Assembly: GCA_937894955.1 (NCBI GenBank)
Contig: CALAXO010000007.1
Coordinates: 1 to 9,878 of the forward strand
Reading direction: 5' to 3'
Length of the DNA stretch: 9,878 nucleotides
From: an uncultured Clostridia bacterium
Lineage (GTDB): Bacteria > Bacillota > Clostridia > Christensenellales > CAG-138
Part shown: positions 1 to 6,900 of the stretch, in pieces
Numbering within the stretch: the first letter of the stretch is position 1
How the letters are laid out: the number at the start of each line of letters is the position of its first letter
The notes under the pieces: generated by a model
Database searches by the model: none
What the model saw: only the letters and a program-made list of their open reading frames with translations
What the model was told of the DNA's origin: nothing
Translations under genes and position numbers: made by a program

Positions 1-1687
1 CATTACCGAAATCAACTACCCCGAACCATGGGCAACCGCAGCAAGCGGTGCAACCGCAATGCATGTCAGCGACGATCCGTATTTCGTTGATTTCATCAAG
101 CCCATCCTTGCTCAGCAGGGCGACAAGCTGCCCGTCAGCAAGCTCGCTGCCGACGGCTATGTTCCCACCGGCACCACCAAGTACGAAAAGCGCGGCATCG
201 CAGTTGAAGTTCCCGTGTGGATTCCCGAAAACTGCATCCAGTGCAACCAGTGCGCCCTTGTATGTCCGCATGCAAGCATCCGTCCCTTCGTTATGACCGA
301 AGAGACCGAAGCACCCGAAACCTTCGTTGCAAAGAAGGCGACCGGCGTCGGCGACGGCAAGCTCTTCCGCATTCAGGTCAGCCCCTATGACTGCACCGGC
401 TGCGGCAGCTGCGTCAACGTTTGTCCTGCAAAGACAAAGGCTCTCAAGATGGCTCCTCTTGCAGAAGTTGAAAAAGTTGAAAACGACAACTGGAACTTCG
501 CAATGGATCTGCCCACCCTCGACCTGCCCGTCAACAAGGCAACCGTCAAAGGCAGCCAGTACCTCCAGCCCATGTTCGAATTCTCCGGCGCATGCGCAGG
601 CTGCGGCGAGACTCCTTATGTAAAGCTTGTTACCCAGCTCTTCGGCGACAGGATGATCGTTGCAAACGCAACCGGCTGCTCCTCCATTTACGGCGGTTCC
701 GCTCCCACCTGCCCCTACACCGTAAACAAGCAGGGTCACGGCCCCGCATGGGCAAACTCCCTCTTTGAAGACAATGCAGAGTTCGGCTTCGGTATGAACC
801 TTGCAACCACCCACCGCCGCGAAAGGCTTGCGGATCTCATCAGGCAGCTTGCTGAAGGCTGCGGCGATGAAGTCAAGGCGATCTGCAATGCATGGCTTGA
901 AAACAGAGACGATGCAGAGGGCAGCCGCAAGACAGCTCCCGCTGTTGTCAAGATGGTTGAAGAGTGCATGAACTGCGGTTGTGAATGCGACGAGATCTGC
1001 AAGGAGATTTATGACCTCCGCGACCTGCTCGTTAAGAAGAGCCAGTGGATCTTCGGCGGCGACGGTTGGGCATACGATATCGGTTACGGCGGACTTGATC
1101 ACGTTCTTGCAATGGATGAAGACGTCAACGTTCTCGTTATGGACACCGAAGTTTACTCCAACACCGGCGGACAGTCCTCCAAGGCAACTCCGACCGGCTC
1201 CGTTGCAAAGTTTGCCGCTGCAGGCAAGCGCACCAAGAAGAAAGATCTCGGCATGATGGCCATGAGCTACGGCTACGTTTACGTTGCAAAGGTCTGCATG
1301 GGCGCAAATCCCGCTCAGCTGCTCAAGGCAATGGTTGAAGCGGAAGCTTACAAGGGTCCGTCCCTCATCATTGCTTACGCGCCCTGCATCAACCACGGCA
1401 TCAAGGCAGGCATGAGCAAGGTTCAGGACGAAGCGAAGAGGGCTGTTGAGGCCGGCTATTGGCCCCTGTACAGGTATAACCCCGACCTCGCAGCACAGGG
1501 CAAGAATCCCTTCACCCTTGACAGCAAGCCCGCAACCGGCGACTACAAGGAATTCATCCTCGGCGAAAACCGCTATGCAGCTCTCAAGCAGCAGTTCCCC
1601 GAAGAGGCAGCAACGCTGTTTGCACGCGCAGAGCAGGAAGCAAAGGATAAGTACGACTACTATAAGAAGCTCAACGATATGGAATAA
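1..1687 (+). CDS. nifJ: Pyruvate:ferredoxin oxidoreductase (PFOR), 3' part
   Basis: Oxidises pyruvate with CoA to acetyl-CoA and CO2 and passes electrons to ferredoxin; a central cytoplasmic enzyme of anaerobic carbon metabolism. The frame is open from base 2 to the TAA at 1685-1687, so about 561 C-terminal residues of a family usually near 1170-1190 aa are visible; the start lies outside the window. Two ferredoxin-type CxxCxxCxxxCP motifs sit at about 233-268 and 392-427. The four cysteines expected for the third, TPP-proximal 4Fe-4S cluster are all present: the ACAGCGE pair (593-604), NATGCSS (677-679) and YAPCINHG (1385-1387). The TPP/Mg site reads GGDGW...DTEVYSNTGGQ (about 1055-1180). 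Codon choice is strongly biased (Pro CCC, Lys AAG), unlike dnaA or trkA, which suggests high expression. No frameshift or missing key residue is seen. It faces dnaA convergently and ends at the terminator at 1794-1871. Confidence 0.97.
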   Translation, partial: ITEINYPEPWATAASGATAMHVSDDPYFVDFIKPILAQQGDKLPVSKLAADGYVPTGTTKYEKRGIAVEVPVWIPENCIQCNQCALVCPHASIRPFVMTEETEAPETFVAKKATGVGDGKLFRIQVSPYDCTGCGSCVNVCPAKTKALKMAPLAEVEKVENDNWNFAMDLPTLDLPVNKATVKGSQYLQPMFEFSGACAGCGETPYVKLVTQLFGDRMIVANATGCSSIYGGSAPTCPYTVNKQGHGPAWANSLFEDNAEFGFGMNLATTHRRERLADLIRQLAEGCGDEVKAICNAWLENRDDAEGSRKTAPAVVKMVEECMNCGCECDEICKEIYDLRDLLVKKSQWIFGGDGWAYDIGYGGLDHVLAMDEDVNVLVMDTEVYSNTGGQSSKATPTGSVAKFAAAGKRTKKKDLGMMAMSYGYVYVAKVCMGANPAQLLKAMVEAEAYKGPSLIIAYAPCINHGIKAGMSKVQDEAKRAVEAGYWPLYRYNPDLAAQGKNPFTLDSKPATGDYKEFILGENRYAALKQQFPEEAATLFARAEQEAKDKYDYYKKLNDME

Positions 1688-1705
1688 TCGCAGCTCAATG
1701 CGATT
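1686..1705 (+). other. Small hairpin overlapping the nifJ stop codon
   Basis: A perfect 7-bp inverted repeat, AATCGCA (1686-1692) and TGCGATT (1699-1705), with a 6-nt loop starts inside the TAA stop. No T-run follows, so it is not a terminator by itself. It may protect the 3' end of the message, or be chance. Between here and the terminator at 1794, the roughly 90 nt hold further short GC-rich inverted repeats (for example GCGGC 1744-1748 with GCCGC 1760-1764) but no open gene with a ribosome binding site. Confidence 0.4.
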
Positions 1706-1793
1706 GACGAAGGCGGGATGATTCTGCCCGGCATAATTGCATAGCGGCAAAAGATGCCCGCCGCCGGCAGTTGAGTTCAAAACAATAAGAACA

Positions 1794-1871
1794 AGCTCCC
1801 TCCGCACCCCTGAATGTTTAAGGGGAATCATGAAACGGAAACGAATCATGAGTGCGGGGGGAGCTTTTTTT
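1794..1871 (+). terminator. Intrinsic terminator of nifJ with three-way-junction fold
   Basis: A 14-bp outer stem pairs 1794-1807 (AGCTCCCTCCGCAC) with 1852-1865 (GTGCGGGGGGAGCT), with one G-U wobble. It is followed directly by a run of seven T (1865-1871). The 44-nt interior is not a plain loop: 1808-1811 (CCCT) pairs with 1821-1824 (AGGG), and TCATGA at 1828-1833 pairs with its copy at 1846-1851. The predicted RNA is therefore a three-way junction closed by the terminator stem. It lies about 107 bp after the nifJ stop, with no other gene between. Calling it a rho-independent terminator is well supported; any further role of the inner hairpins is inference. Confidence 0.85.
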
Positions 1872-1930
1872 CAATTGAACGAAGCAGAAATTCAAAAGAC
1901 AAACGGATATTGACCGGAAGCGGACGGATT

Positions 1931-1968
1931 AAAAAAACAGCTTTTCGAAACAAAAGCCGAAAAGCTGT
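1931..1968 (-). terminator. Intrinsic terminator of dnaA
   Basis: Read on the minus strand, ACAGCTTTTCG (1968-1958) pairs perfectly over 11 bp with CGAAAAGCTGT (1947-1937), with a 10-nt loop. A run of T follows, seen as seven A on the plus strand at 1931-1937. It lies 32 bp after the dnaA stop, in the right orientation to end the dnaA transcript. Its stem could also form in RNA read rightward, but that reading has no T-run. The 60 bp between it and the nifJ terminator hold nothing recognisable. Confidence 0.88.
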
Positions 1969-2000
1969 CGTTAATGCATATGGTTTGTATTGGTAAAATG

Positions 2001-3344
2001 TCAGCCGTTCATGATTTTTTCCGTTAAATCGTCAACGGTCTTTTTGAGCTTTGCATCGGTCTCGATGCTTTTTTCGATTTGTTCACAGGCATACATAACG
2101 GTTGAGTAATGACGCCCGCCGTAGAACGCACCGATTTCGGGGAAAGACGATTCGGTGAGAATCCTTGTAAGATACATTGCGATCTGCCGCGGATAAGCAA
2201 TGCGGCGCTCACGCCGGCCGGCTTCCATCTCGGCAGGACTTACCGAATAAAAATCGCAGACAACGCGGCGGATAAGCTCCGGCGTTACGGCGCGCTGCTT
2301 GCTGCCGGAAACGTAATCCTTAAGAACGTTTTCCGCAAGGGAAGCGGTGATGGGCTTGTTGATGAATTTTGCATAAGCAAGCACGCGGTTCAGACTGCCT
2401 TCAAGGTCGCGGATGTTGGAATAAACCCGTTCTGCAACAAGGCCGAGAACTTCATCGCTGACGTCAAGATTCTCCTGAGTTACCTTGCGGCGAAGAATCG
2501 CAAGCCTCGTTTCAAAATCCGGAGGCTGAATATCGGTGATAAGACCCCAGCCGAAACGCGTCCTCAAACGCTCTTCAAGAATGGGAATATCCTTGGGCGG
2601 TTTATCGGAGGTTATGATGATCTGCTTGTCCGCATCGCGAAGGTCATTGAATACGTTGAAAAATTCCATTTCGGTTGCATCTTTGCCTGCGATGAACTGA
2701 ATGTCATCGATTAGAAGCACATCAAGATAGCGGTATTTCTCACGAAGACTCGTGCGCTCCTTGCGCGCAATGGACTGAACAACATCGTTGGTGAAATTCT
2801 CACTTGAGATGTAAAGAATTTTGTAATCCGGATGTTCGCCGTGAATAAAATGCCCGATTGCGTGCATAAGATGCGTTTTCCCAAGCCCCACGCCGCCGTA
2901 GATGTAGAGCGGATTATAAGCCTTTGAAGGGTTCTCCGCAACGGCAAGCGCAGCCGCATAGGAGAAACGGTTGGATTCTCCGGTCACGAAGGTGTCAAAG
3001 GTGTATTTCGGAATCAAGGTCGGGCAATCGTTGCGGACCGTTACGGGCTTTACAAAATCGGGAGAAGCCTCGGCAACATCGTCATCGAGGGGTGTTTCGC
3101 GGGTCGTGAAGCGCACATGCAGCTCGCAGCCGCAGGATTCACGGATGCTTTTTTCAACCATGGGCGTGTAGAACCGCTCAAGAGTGCTTCGATAAAGCTC
3201 ATCCTCCGTTTGGAGAACAAGCGTTGTGTCTCCCTCAATCCTGAGGGGAACCAGCGTCGCTATCCAGGTGTTGTAACTCGCGTCCGTCATTTCGCTCTTA
3301 AGCGCGGCAAGAGCCTTTGACCATATAACAGATGCCGATAACAA
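2001..3344 (-). CDS. dnaA: Chromosomal replication initiator protein DnaA
   Basis: Binds DnaA boxes at the replication origin, oligomerises with ATP and opens the duplex. From the TTG at 3344 the protein is 447 aa, matching the usual 445-450 aa. Domain I begins with W8 and ends near residue 80 (compare MENILDLW in B. subtilis). A short linker follows. The AAA+ domain has Walker A GGVGLGKT (150-157), Walker B LLIDD (210-214), the RLRTRFGWGL arginine-finger region (259-268) and sensor II NIRDLEGSLNR (310-320). Domain IV (about 350-447) has the AYPRQIAMYL helix (383-392) and the recognition segment GGRHYSTV (409-416). That segment is normally GGRDHTTV or GGRDHSTV, so the two residues that usually contact the DnaA box are changed (H412, Y413). 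An in-frame TTG at 3413 is possible but lacks a ribosome binding site and would add 23 residues with no family counterpart. dnaN does not follow; nifJ is convergent instead. Confidence 0.97.
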   Translation of the reverse strand: MLSASVIWSKALAALKSEMTDASYNTWIATLVPLRIEGDTTLVLQTEDELYRSTLERFYTPMVEKSIRESCGCELHVRFTTRETPLDDDVAEASPDFVKPVTVRNDCPTLIPKYTFDTFVTGESNRFSYAAALAVAENPSKAYNPLYIYGGVGLGKTHLMHAIGHFIHGEHPDYKILYISSENFTNDVVQSIARKERTSLREKYRYLDVLLIDDIQFIAGKDATEMEFFNVFNDLRDADKQIIITSDKPPKDIPILEERLRTRFGWGLITDIQPPDFETRLAILRRKVTQENLDVSDEVLGLVAERVYSNIRDLEGSLNRVLAYAKFINKPITASLAENVLKDYVSGSKQRAVTPELIRRVVCDFYSVSPAEMEAGRRERRIAYPRQIAMYLTRILTESSFPEIGAFYGGRHYSTVMYACEQIEKSIETDAKLKKTVDDLTEKIMNG

Positions 3345-3350
3345 AGATTG

Positions 3351-3356
3351 CCTCCC
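3351..3356 (-). promoter_or_regulatory. Ribosome binding site that fixes the dnaA TTG start
   Basis: On the minus strand GGGAGG lies 6 nt upstream of the TTG at 3344-3342. No in-frame ATG or GTG exists near the expected N terminus; the only ATG nearby, inside TATATGG, is out of frame. The resulting N terminus places Trp at position 8, as in Bacillus DnaA. Together these decide the start codon. Confidence 0.85.
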
Positions 3357-3573
3357 AACCGTTGCGAAAACACCGGAGCACCGCCAAAACAGTGCCCGGA
3401 TGCTTTTGCACAATGAATATTACCCGTATTTAAGCCCGGTCCCGATCATCACCTGCTTGGTTTCGGCATTTCGACGCGGAACGCATTACTGCGGAACGCA
3501 GCATGCACGGTGCAGCAAAAGCATTAGTACAAAGCGTGACAAATGAAGCATTGCTTTCATAGGGTGGACTAAT

Positions 3574-3602
3574 ATAATAACAAATTTGCAAAGATTTCGC
3601 AA
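3574..3602 (-). promoter_or_regulatory. Probable sigma-A-type promoter of dnaA
   Basis: On the minus strand TTGCGA (3602-3597) and TATTAT (3579-3574) are separated by 17 bp, fitting the TTGACA/TATAAT consensus at 4/6 and 5/6. Transcription would begin near 3566, giving a dnaA leader of about 220 nt. A perfect DnaA box (3611-3619) sits just upstream of the -35 element, the usual arrangement for DnaA control of its own gene. The leader (3345-3566) holds no convincing small gene. Confidence 0.6.
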
Positions 3603-3610
3603 GGCTTCAT

Positions 3611-3619
3611 TGTGGATAA
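3611..3619 (-). promoter_or_regulatory. DnaA box, perfect consensus
   Basis: TGTGGATAA on the plus strand is the exact reverse complement of the DnaA box TTATCCACA. It lies immediately upstream of the predicted dnaA -35 element. Confidence 0.8.
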
Positions 3620-3663
3620 TTTTTTCCGATTTGTACCGTTTTTTTAAAAAAAGCACCGGATAT

Positions 3664-3672
3664 TGTGGAAAA
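3664..3672 (-). promoter_or_regulatory. DnaA box, one mismatch
   Basis: TGTGGAAAA is the reverse complement of TTTTCCACA, one mismatch from the consensus. It has the same orientation as the box at 3611, and its start is 53 bp away, close to five helical turns, so both boxes would face the same side of the DNA. A weaker candidate (CTGTTCACA, 6/9) lies at 3824-3832. Confidence 0.6.
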
Positions 3673-3750
3673 AACAAGCATTATATTAGATATACTCACA
3701 AAACAAGAATAATATTCGAAAATTGCGGTAAAAAACGAGTTTGGGCAGGC

Positions 3751-3764
3751 ATTTCCCGGGAAAT
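3751..3764. repeat. Perfect 14-bp palindrome, operator-like
   Basis: ATTTCCCGGGAAAT reads the same on both strands. It lies roughly midway between the divergent dnaA and cotH promoters, in otherwise AT-rich non-coding DNA. The size and symmetry suit a dimeric repressor, but no matching regulator is encoded in the window, so the role is unknown. Confidence 0.45.
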
Positions 3765-3862
3765 ATCTTTCGAATTATGTGTGCCGCCGCGGTGCCGTGC
3801 GGCCGGATGTGTCTTAAAACAACCTGTTCACAAAATGTTTACAAAAAATTTAATTTTTATAC

Positions 3863-3891
3863 TTTCCAACAAGCTGCAATTGGTGTATAAT
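3863..3891 (+). promoter_or_regulatory. Probable promoter of the CotH-family gene
   Basis: TTTCCA (3863-3868) and a perfect TATAAT (3886-3891) are spaced by 17 bp. A/T-rich runs just upstream (3838-3862) resemble an UP element. Transcription would start near 3898, giving a leader of about 100 nt that contains the 21-bp tandem duplication. Confidence 0.65.
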
Positions 3892-3917
3892 AACTCCAAA
3901 TCCGGTAAATTTCACAG

Positions 3918-3959
3918 ATTCTTGTAATCAGCATGGTGATTCTTGTAATCAGCATGGTG
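3918..3959 (+). repeat. Perfect 21-bp tandem duplication in the cotH leader
   Basis: Bases 3918-3938 are repeated exactly at 3939-3959. Each copy holds GATT-CTTGT-AATC, a short inverted repeat, which extends to TGATT/AATCA at the second copy (3937-3951). Each copy also holds an ATG in the same frame. The duplication lies between the predicted start of transcription and the cotH ribosome binding site. It could be a doubled binding site or a recent slippage duplication. Confidence 0.8.
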
Positions 3960-3998
3960 CCCCCCGTGAACGGAACAAAAAATCGGAAAGGATGAAAA

Positions 3999-6900
3999 AT
4001 GGAAAGAAAAACAAAGAAAAAAAGCAGCGCGCTGCCTGTTGTTATCCTGCTTGCGGTCATCATGACGGCGGGAGTGGCTGCGTTCATATTGCTGAGAGGC
4101 GATAAGTTCCTCGGAGGAAGGAAAGATATTACGATTACCGAAGCGGTAACGACAAACACGAACGGAGTCAGCGATCCGGAGCTTGGAAATCCGGACTGGA
4201 TTGAACTTTGCAACCCGATGGATGCGGCAATGGATATTTCAAACTATGCGCTCGGAGTCGGCAGCGAGGAGGGCGGAAGGTTCATCTTCCCGTCAGGCAC
4301 AACGATCGCGAGTAAAGGATATCTGCTTGTTTACTTTAAGGATCGCGGAGTTTCAACAACGGGAAAGCTTGTTGCAGGCGGCGATCTTGCGGCGGCGGGA
4401 GAGACTGTGACGCTTTACAACACCGCGGGGGAGGTTGTCCATAAGGTCGATATTCCTGAACTTCCGGCGAATATTTCTTACGCTATGGATTCTGCGGGTT
4501 ATTTCGGCTATGCGAAAGTTCCGACACCCGGAGCGGAAAACAGCACTGCAATTTCCAAAACACCGGACGGGGCGCAAAACACCGAAGCTCCGAAAACACT
4601 CATCGTAAATGAAGTTCTGCGCGGCGAGAATGGCTTTATTGAGGTTCGCAACAATTCTTCAAAGACGATTCAGCTTCATGATTTCTATCTTTCCGACAAT
4701 GCGGACAAGGTCAACAAGTGGCGGTTCCCGCAGCAAACGCTTGAACCCGGTGCGCTTGCGGCTGTGAACCTTTGCGGTTCCGCGTATGCAGGCTCTGCAA
4801 CGGCGAACGGTGAAGAGGGGAAACTGCTCTTTAATGCAAACTTCAAGCTTAACACCGAGGAAAATACCGTTTATATTGCGGGTTCCGGCGGGAATATTAT
4901 CGACACCTTCACATTTGATATGAATATGCCCGGTGCGGTTGCGGCAGTCCGCACGGCAAACGGCGTTGAATACACCGGCAGGGCAACAAAATGTGCAGAA
5001 AACAGCGATTCAACTTTTGCCGAGATCGCATGGACGGATATGGATTCGAGCGACGTGTTGAGAATCAACGAATTTCTGCCGGAAAATAAATTCGACATTA
5101 CCGACGGTGACGGTGACCGCAGTGAATGGGTTGAGCTTTACAACAGCGGGAGCGAACCTGTTTCGCTCCTTGGCTACTATCTTTCGGACAACAGCGCAAA
5201 CCGCGACAAGTGGGCATTGCCCGACATCACTCTCGGCGGCGGTGAGTATTTGATCGTTTTCCTTTCCGGCAAGGACAGGACGGACGGAGAAATGCATGCC
5301 TCGTTCAGCATTTCCGACACTGATGAGGGCATATTCCTCTCAAACTACAACGGAATGCGTTCCGACAGTTTGCTGCTTCCTTCCGAATTGAGCGCGAATG
5401 TTTCAATCGGCAGGGGCGAAAACGGCGAGGTTCTGTATTATGCACGTCCGACGCCTGCGGCAGCAAACACGGCGGCAGGTTTTGCGGATCCCATGGGAGT
5501 GGGGGGGTTCAACCCCTCCTCCGTTTACATCAACGAAGTTTGCGCGGTAACAACGCCGCGCAGCGGAGAGATGGACTGGGTCGAATTCTATAACGGCGGT
5601 GACGAAAGCGTAACGCTCACGGGCTGGCATATCAGCGACAGCAAGCGTGAACTGCAAAAGTTTGAGCTTTCGTTCATTACGGTTCCCGCAAAGGGTTATG
5701 CGGTGCTCGACTGCTCCGGCAGCATTTCCGATGCCGCACCGACGGTTGCACCGTTCAGCATATCGGGCAGCGGCGACGGGCTGATTTTGACATCTGCCGA
5801 TGGAACGGTCATAGACTATTTTGAAACGGGTGCAACCCGATTGGGTGTTACAAGCGGCAGGCAGACCGGCGGCGGGAGCGGCGACCGCGTTTTTTTTACG
5901 CAGGCGACCAAGGGCAGCATAAACCCTGATGTTTGCTTCCTTTCCTACGCGGCGAACGCCGTTTTTTCAAATACAGAACTTTATCACAGCGAGCCTTTTT
6001 CGCTTGAGATAAAAACGCAGAATGCAGACGGTGTGATAAGGTACACCACGGACGGCAGCAAGCCGACCGAACAGAGCACGGAGTATACAGGTGCAATAAT
6101 GATTTCTTCAAATACGGTTATTCGTGCTGCAACCTTTGTTTCGGGCATGGTGCCGAGTGATGTTGCAACTGCAACTTATCTTTTTGAAACGCCCCACAGC
6201 GTGCCGGTTGTGACGCTTGCGATGAATCAAAAGGATTTTGACGATGTTTATGCTGTCAGCAGTCCGTTCGTTCCGGTTGTTGAGCGGGAGGGGCATATAC
6301 AGTATTTTGAAAAGGACGGAAGCCTTGGAGTTGAAACATCCGCCGGCATTCGTGTTTCCGGTGCGTCAACCCGGCGTTATCCGCAAAAGTCCCTTGCGCT
6401 CATGTTTCGCTCCGGCTACGAAAGAAAGACCGTTACCTATCCTTTCTTCGGAAACGATTATATCAAGACTTTCGGTTCGCTCGTGCTACGCAATGCGGGT
6501 CAGGATTGCCTGAATGCACGCATTCGCGATTCTTTCGCAAGCACCGCCGTGCTCGACATGAACATCGATTCGTCCGCAGCAACTTTCTGCGCGGTTTATA
6601 TCAACGGTCGTTACTGGGGTTTGTATGACCTTAAGGAGAACATGAACGAGAATTATCTTTCCGCGCATTACGGTGTTGATGAAGACACTGTCAACATTAT
6701 AAAGCGCAACACTGTTGAGCTTGCGGGCAGCAATGCGGATTTTCTCCGCGTCAGGAGCTACGTCGTTCAACAGAATGCAAGCGGCGCAAACGTTGTTGTG
6801 CCTTTGACGGCGGAACGATATGCGGAATTTACAAAATGGGTGGACGCCGAGTCCATTGCGGATTATCTGATTGCAAGGGAATACTTCCCCGATGCGGATA

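Larger units (their letters stand above)
3540..3925. other. AT-rich divergent region with origin-like features (possible oriC)
   Basis: This part of the dnaA-cotH gap is mostly AT-rich, apart from a GC-rich island at about 3781-3806. It contains two same-facing DnaA boxes (3611-3619, 3664-3672), a self-complementary T7A7 block between them (3639-3652), an 11-bp palindrome GAATAATATTC (3707-3717) and long A/T runs at 3838-3862 that could melt. In Firmicutes the origin normally adjoins dnaA, which supports the idea. Against it, only two good boxes are present, and both dnaN and rpmH are absent. The region may therefore be only the dnaA autoregulatory site. Confidence 0.4.

Noticed and set aside
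1814..1996. A 60-codon ORF on the + strand between nifJ and dnaA
   Set aside because: It lies across both terminators, has no ribosome binding site and shows low-complexity composition with no family likeness.
2109..2714. A 201-codon ORF on the + strand opposite dnaA
   Set aside because: It is antisense to the conserved AAA+ and domain IV parts of dnaA; its openness follows from dnaA codon use, and it has no recognisable domain.
3345..3413. A 23-residue N-terminal extension of DnaA from the TTG at 3413
   Set aside because: No ribosome binding site precedes it, the extra residues match nothing in DnaA, and the TTG at 3344 has GGGAGG at ideal spacing.
3781..3806. GC-rich island with GCCGC/GCGGC hairpin as a terminator
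   Set aside because: No T-run follows on either strand and no transcript is expected to end there.
3586..3927. A 113-codon ORF on the + strand in the dnaA-cotH gap
   Set aside because: It covers the DnaA boxes, the palindrome and the cotH promoter, has no ribosome binding site, and its product is low-complexity with no family match.
3918..3959. The tandem repeat as a CRISPR or insertion-site duplication
   Set aside because: There are only two directly abutting copies with no spacer and no element between them.
3857..4213. A 118-codon ORF on the - strand over the cotH promoter and 5' end
   Set aside because: It is antisense to the cotH signal anchor; its hydrophobic stretch is the mirror of that segment.
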